Positions 1 through 11,980 of a stretch of DNA of 64,000 nucleotides are shown here, in pieces (the stretch's first letter is position 1; each line of letters begins with the position of its first letter). The translations under genes were made by a program, and so were the position numbers. Source of the DNA: Terana coerulea (Eukaryota > Basidiomycota > Agaricomycetes > Polyporales > Phanerochaetaceae); contig JAKOGH010000121.1 in assembly GCA_024811115.1 (NCBI GenBank), forward strand, positions 183,926 through 247,925, read 5' to 3'. The notes beneath the pieces were generated by a model that worked only from the letters and a program-made list of their open reading frames with translations, did not search any database and had not been told where the DNA came from.

Positions 1-677
1 ACTCAGTACCAGCTTGCTGCAATGCTTTGACCGTGGAGTCTTCTCACCCAGTGTCGTCGCGCTACGCCCGTACGGGAAGCGCATCCACACCAATGGGAAG
101 CTCACCTCCGGCACCGGTGTTCCCTTGGCTGAAAATATGGCAGTGCGTTGATGGCGTTCGTCTCCGTGTATTTCCCTTAACGAAATGATCCCGCAGTCCT
201 TGCACGGTCGGCCCCACTATACGACCGTATTATCCCTCGCGACCCAGGCCAATGGGTGCCGTTGTGGGATTCCGAGCGATCTGCCCTCAAGTGTAACAGA
301 ACTTACCCAGTAAGTGCAAACTCTCTCCTGGAATTTGACGATTGGCTGTGTCTCTGAGAGCCGGAATGAAGGAACAAACCAGTACCGAGGGTCGCCACCG
401 ACGTACCGCTGCACTGGTTAATATTCGAGATTGGCCTGGGAGCAGTCTAACGTTCGATGCACATGGTCCGGACTGGATACCTGCGCGTTCCCTGTGCCTT
501 GCCGTGCGAGAGTCTTCAGTGACTCCAAGATCTGGGCGCAGTAGGATGCATTGCTCCGCAGATATAAGGGTCGCGGGATCGCCAGATGAACTCCGGCTTT
601 ACACCCCTCGTTCATAAACCCCAAGCCACAGGGCTTCCGACATTCCTCCCTGTTCACTACGAACACCCGCGACTATT
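1..677. other. left-edge stretch, no recognised gene
   Basis: No family is recognisable here. One plus-strand frame is open from the window edge to a stop near base 151. It could be the 3' end of a gene entering from the left, but it is short and matches nothing I know. The last part is the probable 5' leader and promoter of the TmpA-like gene. Confidence 0.3.
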
Positions 678-2853
678 ATGTCTAACGTACCTGCACCAGC
701 GTACTCTGAGGCGGAGAAGGGGACCGTGGACATGCCCCGACAGATGGAGCATGCGTACCCCAAGGACGAGAAGAAGGAGTTGTATCCTGACGAGAAGAAG
801 GGCGACATCGCTGTGTCGGCTTTCCCGGTCGCAGACATGAAGAAGGACGCCCCAGCAGCAGTGAACCGTCCTAAGCCGGCACCCAAGCCAAAGAAGAAGG
901 TCTCTAAATGGATTGTTTGGCAGCTGTGGTTCAACACCTACAGGTAAGCGGGGTTTTCTCTCCTTTCTCTTTCGCTGTGCCTCAACCTCTACGTCACGCA
1001 GGAAACTGTTCACCATTACTTTCACTCTGAACATGATCGGTTTGGGATTGGCGGCATCCGGTCACTGGCCATACGCCCTGAAGTACAACGGTGCCATGGC
1101 CGTCGCGAACTTTAACTTTTCCATCTTGATGCGTAACGAGATCTTTGGTCGACTTCTGTACTTGTTCGTGAACACCTGCTTCGCCAAAGTAAGTTGAAAT
1201 TATGAATTCTGTCACTGTGATAATCTCATGTTCTGTCATTTCAGTGGACTCCTCTCAAGTTCCGTCTTGGTTGCACGTCCGTCCTTCAGCATCTTGGAGG
1301 CATTCACTCTGGATGCGCCGTCTCTGGTATCGCCTGGCTCGTCCTGAAGGTCGTGATGGTCTTCAACCACCGCAGCATGGAGCACACCTCGGTCCTCACT
1401 CTCGGCGTTCTCACAAACATTGCGGTCTTCTTTACCGCCTGCTCCGCCGTCCCTTGGATCCGTAACACCCACCACAAGTATGTTTCCCATGCTACCCTTG
1501 GCCGTGACACTTTGACTGACAGCGCCTTCAGCATTTTCGAGCGCCATCACCGGTTCATCGGCTGGACAGCCCTCTTCTTAACCTGTGAGAGTCCCATCTG
1601 TCACATCGATGGCGGGCGATGCTAACTAATCGGGGTGTAGGGGCTTTCACTATTGCAAATGACATCTGGGATGCCAACACCCAGTCATGGAACCTCAACG
1701 GCAAGCACCTCGTCAAGCAGCAAGATTTCTGGTACGTCATGGGCATGACCACCTTGTAAGTATCACTACGCACTCCACACGCATCCCGGAGACTCATTGG
1801 CACGCAGCATCGCCCTCCCGTGGATTTGCACGCGTGAGGTTCCCGTCGACATCGAGCTGGTGAGCTTGGCGTTACCGCAGCCGATTGCTGTGTACTGAGC
1901 GGTTCATTTCGCCTAGCCGTCCCCGAAGGTTGCCATCCTCCGCTTCCGCCGCGGCATGCAGCAGGGCTTGCTCGGCCGCATCAGTCGCAGCGCTGTCAAG
2001 GAATACCACGCCTTTGGTATCATCTCGTGCGTATCTTCCGCTGACAGCTCCTCTGCGTTCATTAATCACTCCAATCCGTAGTGAGGGCACGCACGCCAAG
2101 TACCACTACCTGATTTGTGGTGTCCAAGGTGACTTCACCCGCAGTCTCGTGAACGACCCTCCGAAGACCATCTGGACCCGTGAGCTGAAGGTATGGTGTT
2201 TTTTCACCGCACCCCGCTTCGGCGCTCCATACTGACCCTGCCATCACAGTTCGCTGGAGTTTCGAACACGTCGACACTCTACAAGCGCGGTATTCGTATC
2301 TGCACCGGCACAGGTATTGGTGCGGCTCTCTCGACATGCATTCAATCTCCCTACTGGTGAGTCTCTCCACACGCCGACGGTATTCCGTTCTTACTAACCA
2401 TTATCGTGTAGGTACCTCATCTGGATTGGTACGCGCTTCTCCGGCAGTCTGTTCGACGTGACACTGATAGGTGTTTCTTCGTAGGTTCCGACCAAGAGAA
2501 GACCTTCGGCCCCACGATTAGCGGTCTTATCCACCGGCACATTGAGCCGGAGCGTCTGCTTCTCTGGGACTCCAAGCTTCGCGGCGGTCGCCCAGACACG
2601 ATGAAGATCCTCAAAGAGGTGTACGAGTCATGGCAAGCAGAAGGTACGTCTCTCTTCGCTGCTCGCCACCGTGCCAGACACTAACGATGCGTGCAGTCGT
2701 CTTCATTACCTCCAACTACATCGGCAACACTGAGATGATGCAGGTGCGTGCTTCTCGTGCCTGGGTGTTCCGCCGCGTAGCTAACAAAATAATTTCACTC
2801 AGGGGTGCAAGGAGGCGGGTATCCCTTGCTTCGGTACTTTGTGGGATTTCTAG
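678..2853 (+). CDS. TmpA-like integral membrane oxidoreductase
   Basis: This multi-exon gene encodes a protein of roughly 500 residues. It starts with a charged, Lys/Pro-rich cytosolic N-terminus (about 90 residues, ending KPKKKVSKWIVWQLWF). Several membrane helices follow, with the His-bearing stretches FNHRSMEHT and RNTHH typical of the TmpA family. The C-terminal half looks like a ferredoxin-reductase type nucleotide-binding module: KYHYLICGVQGDFTRSL, then a Gly-rich loop GTGIGAALSTCIQSPYWYL, and a cysteine-containing end (GCKEAGIPCFGTLWDF). The family is named after Aspergillus TmpA, a membrane flavoprotein-like protein affecting conidiation. The same module is also found joined to some fungal adenylate-forming enzymes, but no adenylation domain is visible here. 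The ATG is followed by MSNVPAPAYSEAEKG. Splice sites are ordinary GT-AG. The substrate is unknown. Confidence 0.8.
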
Positions 2854-3533
2854 GCCGCCCGATGCCGGCGTCGCTGTCGTTTCTCCGTTCCGTTTCGTCC
2901 ACGGCGCATGTACCTCTATATTAGCCGAACACTCCTCGTAATGTTTATTTTGTTGGGCACGATTTTCACACTGCACTGTAACATTCCATAGAATTAGACA
3001 CCCATGCATGTATTTATTACACTGCGCATTTATTCCGCCGGCCCTATGCCTTCGGTCCGTGAGCCAAAGTACCTGGAAGGAGGCAGCTCTCCGAGCGCAC
3101 GCGTCCGAGGGTCTGATCGCAGTAAGCTCCGGGAGCTAATGACCGCCCTCGAGTAAGGTTGACAATTGATATCCGGAGAACCCTGCAGATCGAGTGGGAG
3201 CCAGTGGGAGTTGGTGGGAGGAAGTACACCGGCATTCACACAGACTTCTCGACGACCTTACCCGGTCATCCAACTAGGGAAAGCACTTCGGGGAGTCTCA
3301 CCGCCAAGCACAGTCCTCGAGATACGCACGAAAATAGAGGGGCCTGTCGCATGCAGTGACAGGTAATCGCAATTTGAGGAGCCCGAGTGGAATGTGGTGG
3401 TAAGGCTATTTGATAAAAGATATGGGGCTGCGGATACACGACTAACGGGCATAATTACTGTCCAGTGAGCTAGTGATACAGTGCGACGACTTGCGAGATA
3501 CACCAAGTAGACAACAGAGATCATGAGAAGAAG
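2854..3533. other. intergenic, convergent 3' ends
   Basis: This lies between the plus-strand TmpA-like gene and the minus-strand ERI1-like gene, so it holds two 3' ends. No gene, tRNA or repeat was recognised. Confidence 0.5.
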
Positions 3534-4657
3534 TCATGAGTATGGCCGGGCGGGCAGAACATAGTCCTCGAGGACCTTGCCATTCCTACCCATCCAGGGC
3601 CAGCGACGATTCGGGTTGACGGAAGTATTCGGACGCAGCGGCATGCCGCGCCGCGCGAGCTCGGTCACTATGCGTGCGACGTTGCGCGTGTCCTGCGAAA
3701 GTCAGCGCCAGCAATGGTCAGCGGAGGCTGCGGGCGGGAGAAGTCCATCACGAGCACGAGTGTACGCACATCTATGCCACAGTGCTGGCGACCCTCGAAC
3801 GCTCCGAGTCCAAGGACGTGGAGCTGCCTCGTTATGGGAAGAAACGCGCCTCTCGGTGAGTCGAATGGGCCCTATGGAGATAGCAGAATCAATATGCAGC
3901 GCGTCATGCATGTGAGACGGGCTTACGGCTGGTTTGCGTTTGTGTTGGGAGTCGCTCCGCTCTTGGAATTTCGCCACAACGCGACGGACGTCCATGAACT
4001 CTCCAGCCAGCCATGTGGGAAGAGGCATCTACACCATATGTCATGCTTTGTACACACAAAGTGTACGGTCGCGCGAGCATACCTTTGAAATGAAACATTG
4101 TTTAACAACGAAGTCTCGTACGTCCCATGGCCCGTCAGAGCACCAGCAGAATCGTACTAGCGGTACGCCGCTCCGAGCGTCGATCAACCCATTCCGAACA
4201 AGAAATGAGCGAAGCGAGTTGTGTACGAGGTTGGAGAAGGTAGGGGCTGAGTCTACATCTTCCTGTATGCGCAGAGGAATGATAAGCGACTTTATGAGAT
4301 AGCGTAGGAAAAGTACAAACTTGGGTAATGCTAGTGAGTGCGGTGCAGAAGGATGAGATTTGAGGCCGCCACACAGGTTTGACGAAGCTCCTGAATTCAT
4401 CCACCACTTCCAATCTGCTCGCTTTGCCACTCTCATCTCTGTGTTTCCATCGGAGGAGGCACACCGGCCATTCCTACTCCAAGCGTAAACATTCCGGTGG
4501 GACTAAATAAGACATCGAAAGGACTCACAATGATTTCATTCGCATAGTTGAAATCTGTACCCTGTTGACATGTGGCCTCGACATCTACCACAAGAAACGC
4601 ATCATAAGGCTGCTTTGCAGCGTCGGGGTCGATGTCCAGGCTTGAGGTATGGGGCAT
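3534..4657 (-). CDS. ERI1-like 3'-5' exoribonuclease (DEDDh)
   Basis: The exons join into a protein of about 260 residues that is one DEDDh exonuclease domain. Exon 1 carries the first acidic motif in AFLVVDVEATCQQGTDFNY. Exon 2 begins EWPVCLLRWKHRDESGKAS and runs to ALTSITQ. Exon 3 holds DSAPTF and the second acidic motif GPWDVRDFV. A later exon holds FEGRQHCGID, and the last begins DTRNVARIVTELARRG, giving the His and final Asp (HxGIDDxRN). The protein ends in LEDYVLPARPYS. All catalytic positions are present. Family members trim histone-mRNA or 5.8S rRNA 3' ends and modulate small-RNA pathways. ERI1 proper often has an N-terminal SAP domain, which I do not see, so it is closest to the short ERI-like class. 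The start is the first ATG after an in-frame stop. The middle introns are about 50-100 bases. Confidence 0.85.
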
Positions 4658-5395
4658 TGTACGCTGCTTCGGGTCTGGCTGCTTCTCGGACGGCGGGGGT
4701 GTTGAAGAGGGCTTTTAAGGGGCTTCTCCGTATCTTTTAGCGCTTCTGCATTCACAACCACAGGCTCGTGCACTGTGTATTTCCTGGCAACCAGAGCCAC
4801 GAACAGGCCCAGGAACACGACGCCAAAGAGGGCCTGGGCAAAGGAGACGGAGCAGAACATGCTGAGGACGGCTTGACCGTTTGGAATGGTGGACAAAGGG
4901 ACTGAAACGTGTCGGCAGGGCAGCAGATAACAGAACCAGCGCAAATCCTGCTAGCTCTATCGCCTCAAGGCCACATCAACGCCAGGTGCAGAAGTCTCTT
5001 CGAAGTCCCTCCTGACAACATCCTGAGTTTGCCAAGACACGTGAGAGCCAAAGAGTAGGTTTAGCCTGGAAATTTGATGAGAGACGGTAAATAAATTGCA
5101 CGAGATTGAGAGCTGCGACAGGGCTTGCGACGGTCGTCGAAGTAGGCAGCGAGAGCAGAGTAGTCGGTGAAGAGTCTTGAATCCCAGTTTCCTGCGCAGT
5201 GTGGACGTTGTCGGTGTGAGTGCCAGATCTGAGAGAAGAAAGCATGCAGTTCGTGCGAAATCAATTCTCGGACCCGGAATAAAGTCCTAGCGCGTTTCGC
5301 TCTATACACACTTCACACAAGGTCAGACCACTACTCCCACTGCGGCCACACACTCTCTTTCACTGTCACTCTCAAGTACTAGAGCTCACAAGGCA
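4658..5395. other. divergent promoter region with a possible membrane-anchor ORF
   Basis: This separates the divergently transcribed ERI1-like and CMS1 genes. A minus-strand ORF (4585-4944) overlaps the ERI1 start in another frame. It encodes a strongly hydrophobic stretch (ALFGVVFLGLFVALVARKY) followed by a charged segment. It may be a chance frame, or an upstream exon that would give the exonuclease a membrane anchor; I see no clear splice donor to join them. No other gene is recognised. Confidence 0.35.
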
Positions 5396-6503
5396 ATGAC
5401 CAGAACCGGAGGAGACGACCTCGATGATGATTTCGTTCCGGACGACCTTGTGGCCCTTTCCGACCCGGAAGACGAGGAGGCGGCACACTCCGCAGACGGC
5501 GACGATGTCGGTGCTCTTTTGAGTGCGGACGAAGACAATGCCGGAGCGTCAACAAGTCAAGTTGCAGCGGACAAAAAGAGGAAGCGTAGGGTGAAGGAGA
5601 AGGAACGCAAAGCTAAGGTGCGTCCACCTCCACCTAACACTAATCTCATCATTAACACCATGCACCCAGAAACGAAAAATGGCAGAGACTTTGGATGATG
5701 TCCCAGTAGCGTCCGTAGCGGTGCAACCACCGACTATGCTTGCCGACTATATCTCGTCCATGCAGGCCAAAACGTTTGCCAAAATGTCAGCTATCGAGCT
5801 AGGCGACATACAGATACCCGGTAAGTCTATCTCTCATGAGAGGCTCAGAGGATTTCTGATTAACCATGCAGATAGTGACCTCGATAGCGGATACGACGCT
5901 ATGGTCGGGGTCGAGGAATCTGGACCTGTTATCGGATTTTATAGCCAAGAGTAAGCCGTGCATCCGGCCGCATATATGCACCCATCTCATAGGCGTATGT
6001 GCACAGTGCTTCCAACTTTGAAGACCCGTTTGGCGCAAAGGCCTAAGAACCCTGGAGCACCCACCCTTATCTTCATTGCAGGAGCGGCGCTCCGCGTAGC
6101 GGACGCGACGCGAATACTGAAGGACAAGAAGTTGCGTGGGGACAAGGGCGGAGAGGTCGCGAAACTCTTCGCGAAACATATCAAGCTGGAAGAGCACGTC
6201 ACATACCTGAAGCGGACAAAACTCAGTGCGGCTGCTGGCACCCCAGGCAGACTCGGAAAGCTGCTCGAGTCAGGTATGGTCCAAATCCTTTACACAGAGG
6301 AACCTTTGACGGACGTGTTTGCAGGTGCTCTTTCAACAAGTGCTCTAACCCATATCATCATCGACCTGTCGCACCAGGATGGTAAGAAGCGCAATATCTT
6401 CGATATCCCAGAGACCCGGGACGAGGTGTTCAAGACGGTATTGGGCTCGCCGAAGGTTGTACAAGGGATTACGCAGGGGAAGATCCAGCTGGTACTGCTA
6501 TGA
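5396..6503 (+). CDS. CMS1: Cms1-family ribosome biogenesis protein
   Basis: The protein is about 290 residues. It has an acidic N-terminus (GGDDLDDDFVPDDLVALS), a basic Lys/Arg stretch, and then the CMSS1/Cms1 domain, which resembles a degenerate DEAD-box helicase core. Diagnostic pieces are TLIFIAGAALRVADATRIL, the helicase-motif remnant AAGTPGRLGKLLESG, and the C-terminal THIIIDLSHQDGKKRNIFDI. Cms1 associates with the 90S/small-subunit pre-ribosome in the nucleolus and is not thought to be an active helicase. Four or five exons join with GT-AG introns of 50-80 bases. The intron after QIP probably ends at ATAG, giving VTSIADTTLWSGSRN, which fits the family better than the first AG. Confidence 0.87.
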
Positions 6504-6614
6504 CGGGTGGGGCGATGGTAGATATTCCATATTATCCCTCTAATGTGTTTGGGCGTAAATTAGGCGAGTAGTGCTGTATATAATACATGAGAGCAAGCCG
6601 AGAGGGAGCACGTC

Positions 6615-7087
6615 TCAGAAACCCTTCGGGTTCGTCCGTAAGGTCAACTGCAGAAACTGTTCAGCACGTTGTGTGGTATAACACATCCTTCACGCACCCT
6701 GGTCCATTTTGGCACTTTGTGAATGCCTTTGCGATATCCTCGCGAGTGCGGGTCGTAAATGGTGTACTTGTCCTTCGGTGGCATCTCGTGTTCCTTCGGA
6801 AGCTCAAGGGCGCGCGTCTGGAATTGTAGTTAGAACATGATGTGGTGAGGTCTTTAGGACGGCGACGTACGAGGGCAGCACACTCCATACCGCTCGCTCT
6901 GACGGCCTCAATGACAGCGTCCACCTTCTTCAGCCGCGAGCGAGCGTTGGCCTTGCGAGTGGGGGACAGCTTCCACGGTGTTTTCCTGGTTTGAAGATAT
7001 TAGTGCCAAATACACGCAAGTGTGAATATATACACACCATAGCAGACCTACAGAGGCTATCGAACTTGGCCTGAATGGACCAAACAT
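6615..7087 (-). CDS. MRPL31: mitochondrial large-subunit ribosomal protein mL60
   Basis: Four small exons give a basic protein of just over 100 residues. Exon 1 reads [17 protein letters not shown]. Exon 2 reads [18 protein letters not shown] and then [20 protein letters not shown]. Exon 3 contains [20 protein letters not shown] and HKVPKWTR. The short last exon ends [10 protein letters not shown]. This is the full profile of fungal mL60 (yeast MRPL31): a basic N-terminal mitochondrial segment and the conserved C-terminal TLR-NPKGF tail. The protein sits in the large subunit of the mitochondrial ribosome. It is divergent from SF3A1 across only 181 bp. Confidence 0.9.
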
Positions 7088-7268
7088 CCCGGTTTCGTCT
7101 GCGTGGTTGGTGCGGAAAGCGAGAAATGGTCGCCCAATTTGGAACGACCGCTTGCTGACTAAGCAGCGCTCGAGCAATGCAGGCGTCTAGACTGTGTCTT
7201 CCAAGTTACACTGGACGCCAACGAGTTCGTTCATAGTCACCTTTCCCGCCCCCACCAGGACGAAGTAA
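7088..7268. promoter_or_regulatory. compact divergent promoter mL60 / SF3A1
   Basis: Only 181 bp separate two divergent start codons, so both genes must initiate from this interval. I see no clear TATA box, consistent with housekeeping promoters. Confidence 0.5.
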
Positions 7269-9897
7269 ATGGCTGCAGTGGCTCAGCCTATCACCTCCCT
7301 GAATGGGGATGGCCTTGAAAACGGCAATGGCTATGCCTTGGACGCCCACAAAGAGCCCAAGTTCGCCAGTGGACTCATTCTCCCTCCACCGGAAATCAAA
7401 TGTGAGTATCCTGCCATGTTCACCTGGTGTAGGCTCGCTGACAAGGGCTGCGTTTGAACTATCCATCACAGCCGTCATTGACCGCACGGCCACCTTCGTC
7501 GCGCGCTCCGCCAACCCTCCTCAATTCGAGGACAAGATTCGCGAGAATCAGCGTCAGGACCCCAAGTTCTCGTTCCTCAACCCAGCCGATCCTTACCATG
7601 CGTACTATAGGCATCGGATGGAGAAGGTTACGCGTGGCGAGGTTGAAGACGAGGTAGTCCAGGAAAAGGAGCAGCCCCAGGGAGAGGTCGTCGAGGAGAA
7701 AGAAGTCGATATTGGGCTGGAGCCTCCTGTGCCAGAGTTCATACTTGATGTAGCCAACATCAACCCACTGGACTTGTGAGTATCACGTCTTAATCACCGT
7801 CTGGGAGCGGCTAACGTGCGTATTGTAGGGACATAATAAAACTCACAGCGCTGTTCACAGCGCGACGTGGACGGAGCTTCCTTGCTACGCTTTCTCACCG
7901 GGAGGGAAGAAACTACCAATTTGACTTCCTACGTCCTACGCATTCACTATTCGGCTACTTCAACCGCCTTGTGGAACAGTATTCCAAGGTCCTCCATCCA
8001 CCCAAGGAAACTCTGCAGCGGTTGAAGGAACAGAGTCAGCCAGATGCGAAGTGGAAAAACCTTGAGGTCGCGAAGAAGCGCGCTCGATGGGAGCAGGTCA
8101 AGCGAGAGAAGGACAAGAAGAGAGAGGACGACAGGGAAGCAGAACAAAGTACGTCACATCAACCATATCCTAACGTTCTGTCCCAACTAATGGCCGTGTC
8201 TTATCAGTTGCTTTTGCTGAGATTGACTGGCACGATTATGCCGTTGTGCAGACAATCGAGTTCACTGCCGCGGACGCCGCTTCGGAATTACCACCACCCA
8301 TGAGCGTGCAAGAGGTCGAGAACATGACGTTGGCACAGAAGAGGATGGCGGCCATGATTATGGAGACGACAGCGGAAGACGTTGAGGCTCATCGTGCCAG
8401 ACAGGCGGCCGCTGACGCAGAGGCTGCGGCCGCGGCTGAAGGAGATGATGACACGGCTATGGAGGTTGAGGATAGCGACGACGAAGACAGGGAGGCGCTG
8501 GTTAGGAAGAAGAAGGAGGAAGAGGATCGCCAGAGAGAACTGGAACGGGCACGTGCAATTCAGGCGAGTTCACTGGAAGCCGGTGGTCCAATGAAGATTC
8601 GGACGGATTATGTTCCCAAGCGTGCGTCGTATTTTCTTTTCAGTGTGTTACCGTTTCTTACCTTCCGTCCATCCCTTAGTTGGCCGAAGTGGGAAGGAGA
8701 AGGTCACTACCTGTACTATTTGCGGACAACAAATACCGGTGGACGAGCTGGACGAGCACATGCGTATCGAATTGCTCGATCCCAAGTGGAAGTCCCAGAG
8801 GGACAACCTCGAGGCTCGCAAAGCTCAGGCCTCCGAACTACAACGTGGTGCTAACGTCGTATCATCACTCAAGGGCCTTGCACGCGCTCGTGTCGATATC
8901 TTCGGTGCCGAAGAAGACGAGGAGCAGCGCAAGAAGGAGGAGGAGGAAGAGCGGCTCAGGAGGAGGGAGAGGGAGAAAGTTGTCTGGGACGGTCACACCG
9001 CGTCGAAGGCGAACACTCTGGACAAGTTTTCAACGAACGTCAACTTCGACGAGCAGATCGCTGCCATTCACCGTGCGAAGGGTCTCGGGCCGCAAGAAAC
9101 CAATGCGATCGGCCCTGGCATTGGAACGGCGCCCGCGCCCTCGCCTTTCACCCTCAATCCCAACGGGCCCCGCGGCGCTGTCGGCGGCACCGGCACAGCC
9201 CAGCGGGGCAACCAACCCTGCTTTTACCGCTGCTACGGTGTCGTCAGGTCCCCAACCGGCCTCTCTCTACCCGCCATCCCAACCACCTGTTATGCTGCCT
9301 CCATTGCATTACCAGGGCATGGACGCAGCGCAGCCCTTCGGGTATCAGCCGCCTCCCGTCGGCGCTCCCATGATGCACAGGGGTCCGCCAGGACTAATGG
9401 GCATGCCACCGCCGCAAGCAGGCATGGTGCGGAGCGCAGATCAAATGGAGGACGGCGGAGAAGGTGATGGGCCTATACCGCCTGCGAAGAGGCAGAAGAT
9501 CGCCAAACTGCCTGGCGGTGCGTATTATCCCGAGGCCGATTGGATTAATATGCATCCCGTGAGTATTCTCCTAAAGATTCTACTTTACAATATCAGGCTG
9601 ACTTGTCCTACTTCTTAGCACCCGGTCGACCTGCAAGTTCAGCTACCAAGTGACCCTGCGAAACCCGAGTGGAAGCTCGATGGCACGGTCGTCACTTTGC
9701 GTGACCTTCCGCTCAACTTGTTGGTGTCGACTCTCCGAGACCGGATACTGCAACAAACCGGTAGCGCAGTTCCGGCTTCAAAGCTCAGGTTATCCTACGC
9801 TGGAAAGATGTTGACGAACGCGAACACCATTGCCAGCTACAACTTGGAACAGGATGATACACTTGTGCTGAGCGTTCGCGATGCCAAAAAGAAGTAA
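7269..9897 (+). CDS. SF3A1: splicing factor 3A subunit 1 (SURP-SURP-UBL)
   Basis: This is a multi-exon gene for the Prp21/SF3A1 subunit of the U2 snRNP, roughly 750 residues. Domains in order: SURP1 (DRTATFVARSANPPQFEDKI to FLNPADPYHAYYRHRM); SURP2 (LFTARRGRSFLATLSHREGR to RPTHSLFGYFNRLVEQY); a charged coiled region; a CTICGQQIPVDELDEHMRIE segment with LLDPKWKSQRD; a Pro/Met/Gly-rich linker; and a C-terminal ubiquitin-like domain starting LPSDPAKPEWKLDG and ending VLSVRDAKKK. SF3A binds U2 and helps 17S U2 snRNP join the branch point. The reading frame changes between GPGIG (about 9115) and ATNPAF (about 9215) without a usable intron. Removing one C from the C4 run at 9168-9171 would give a continuous Ala/Pro-rich linker, so a sequence error is likely. 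Confidence 0.9.
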
Positions 9898-10229
9898 TCA
9901 CCGTTGTCTGTACGTCATGTTTGTATCCCCTTATTTGTTGGTCGTCATGCATCGTACTTGTCGTGTCTCGGACCATATTTACTTCATATCTGTTCTGCGA
10001 AATGCTTTCAGAACACGGTTATTTTCAGTTTAGGTCAGGGCAAACAGACAGGTATATTCGAGAAACAAGAAAGCGCATATATGTAAGTAGCGTCCGACGA
10101 GAAGGAAAGGATGCAAGAAGTACAGATGCGTGAGCAAGCTAGAGTACAGACCAATATGTTACGCCTCCATCCAGAATATCGATCGAGAACCAGAGATGCC
10201 AGAGCCAGAGAAAGACTAGTATCTGTAAT
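9898..10229. other. intergenic, convergent 3' ends
   Basis: This holds the 3' ends of SF3A1 (plus) and UBC6 (minus). No other feature was recognised. Confidence 0.5.
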
Positions 10230-11668
10230 TTACAGGACACGCCGGCAGACCAGCGCAAACACGAGGACGAGCAAAACGCATATAGCGGTGTCGAGAAGGA
10301 TAGGAGGCCGAGGGTGACTCCTACGCATCATCGACGGGATGTGTTCGGACATAGGCGTCTGGGCACGCGATACCTGCGGTGAGGACGCTGCCGTGGACAG
10401 CGCGGATGCCGCAGCTAGAGCTCCACGACGTTCCCTGACTTCCCTGACCTCCTCCACTGACACGGTCGGCGCAGCAGGGGGCAGGGGTGTAGAGGGCTGA
10501 ATGGGACTGGCGGGAATAATGATAGAACCGGCGTCGATAGGACGCACGGGTTTCGGCGCGATTAGCGGTGGCCCTGGAGAGAAGGAGATGGGTGCGGGTG
10601 CGGCAGGAGGAGCAGGGTCGGCAATTGTCGTGGCAGTGGCGGCGTCCAGGACATTGAGAGCCCTTTCAACTGTGAGGCTCGGAGTGGGAGATGAGAGGGT
10701 ATAGATCCGGTGTTGGGTATATTCGTTGACGCGGAAGTTGACGTGGGGTTGCGCTAGCTTCGTCAGCTGGGGGATCGGGAAGGCATTCGGTGTTGGCCTG
10801 CTGGCATGTAGGGCAAACCCAATCTCGCGATCTAGCAGTCGTTACTTTGTGAGGACAAAACAAAGGTATATCAAATGCCGAAGACATACAGAGCGGCAAG
10901 CCGCTTGCGTTCTGCAGCTGGGTACTCCAGGGCGCCGACGCCGACGGCCGCTGTGCCTTTCAACGGAAAGAAACCTTGAAGACCGATGATGGCTGCGGAC
11001 GCCTCAGACAATGCTACTAGGGCGCAGTAAGAATAAAGTCTTCTCACCAGTTCGTACACCCCAGGCTGGTTGCCAAAGTTCCTCGTGATCTAAGTGAGCA
11101 ATTGGTGTCAGGTAGATGACATGTGATATCTCGTAGTATTGCACTGACAGTTCGTGAAGCTAATGCAGATCTGCGCGACGGCTGTGAAGAAGGGATGCTA
11201 GAGAGAGTAAGTGGGTACGTACCTTGGTATTTAACTCGAAGCGTCCGTTAGGGGTGAGCATCATGATAGACGGCGGGCGGAAGGGGTACTCCGATGGCAG
11301 GAGAATTCGAAAGTGGTACAGCCCCCTTCGAACTCTGTTCCAGGAGAGCCTCGCAGCGTACAATGCCACTCCTGAGCAAAACCGAAAGGGTTGGTATTGT
11401 CACAAATCGCGTTCCGCTCGATCCACTTACAAAGATGTCATCCTAGATCCTGCATGAGACAACGGGTATGAACAAAAGACAAGCAGTACTAACCTCTAAC
11501 GGTGCGGCGGAGTAGTCCGTACTTGGATCGTTGGAAAGCTCGCGAGCTTCTTGCATAATCCGCTTCACGGCTGGTATCATCGCACGGAGGTGGTGAGGAG
11601 GTTTATCAGCCAGGTGAGACTTGGTACTCACCGGAACTGTTCATGTTATATCCTGGTCGTGCAGTCAT
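10230..11668 (-). CDS. UBC6: ER-anchored ubiquitin-conjugating enzyme E2 (UBC6/UBE2J type)
   Basis: Exon 1 encodes MTARPGYNMNSS. It is followed by the UBC fold: AVKRIMQEARELSNDP, then EWHCTLRGSPGTEFEGG, LYHFRILLPSEYPFRPPSI and LTPNGRFELNTK. The catalytic cysteine is in KICISFTN, before HEELWQPAWGV. A long Ser/Pro/Ala-rich tail leads to a C-terminal membrane anchor (TAICVLLVLVFALVCRRVL), the tail-anchored layout of UBC6 and UBE2J. The family acts in ER-associated degradation with Doa10-type ligases. The frame breaks once between EFEGG and LYHF, at a run of five C on the plus strand (11322-11326); six would restore it. I read this as a probable consensus error, since every catalytic feature is conserved on both sides. 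Confidence 0.87.
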
Positions 11669-11980
11669 GTTGGGCAGAACGGTCGTGGGTAAAGTAGACG
11701 GTGGTGAGGTGTGTCCTTGACAGTGTTGGAGGGGTTATAAGGTCCGTGTGGTGGCCGTTGGGCCGGAGATGCTGGTCACTGCCTCAGTGCTGCAGCCTTC
11801 GCGCCGACGTGGAGGGAAAGCGCTACGGCAGCCACGTGACGCTTTCAAGCCTGAGTTCACCGAGCTTGAGCTTGAGCTTGACCTCTTGCATCGCAGGCCG
11901 CAGCCAGTCCTAGGCAAGACTCGACCATTCAAAACACTGCTTGACCGTGCGTTCAGGTCGCAGCCGCAGCTCTCACAGCC
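11669..11980. promoter_or_regulatory. divergent promoter UBC6 / MRP10
   Basis: This interval of about 310 bp separates two divergent start codons. A plus-strand open frame covers part of it but looks non-coding. No TATA box stands out. Confidence 0.4.
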
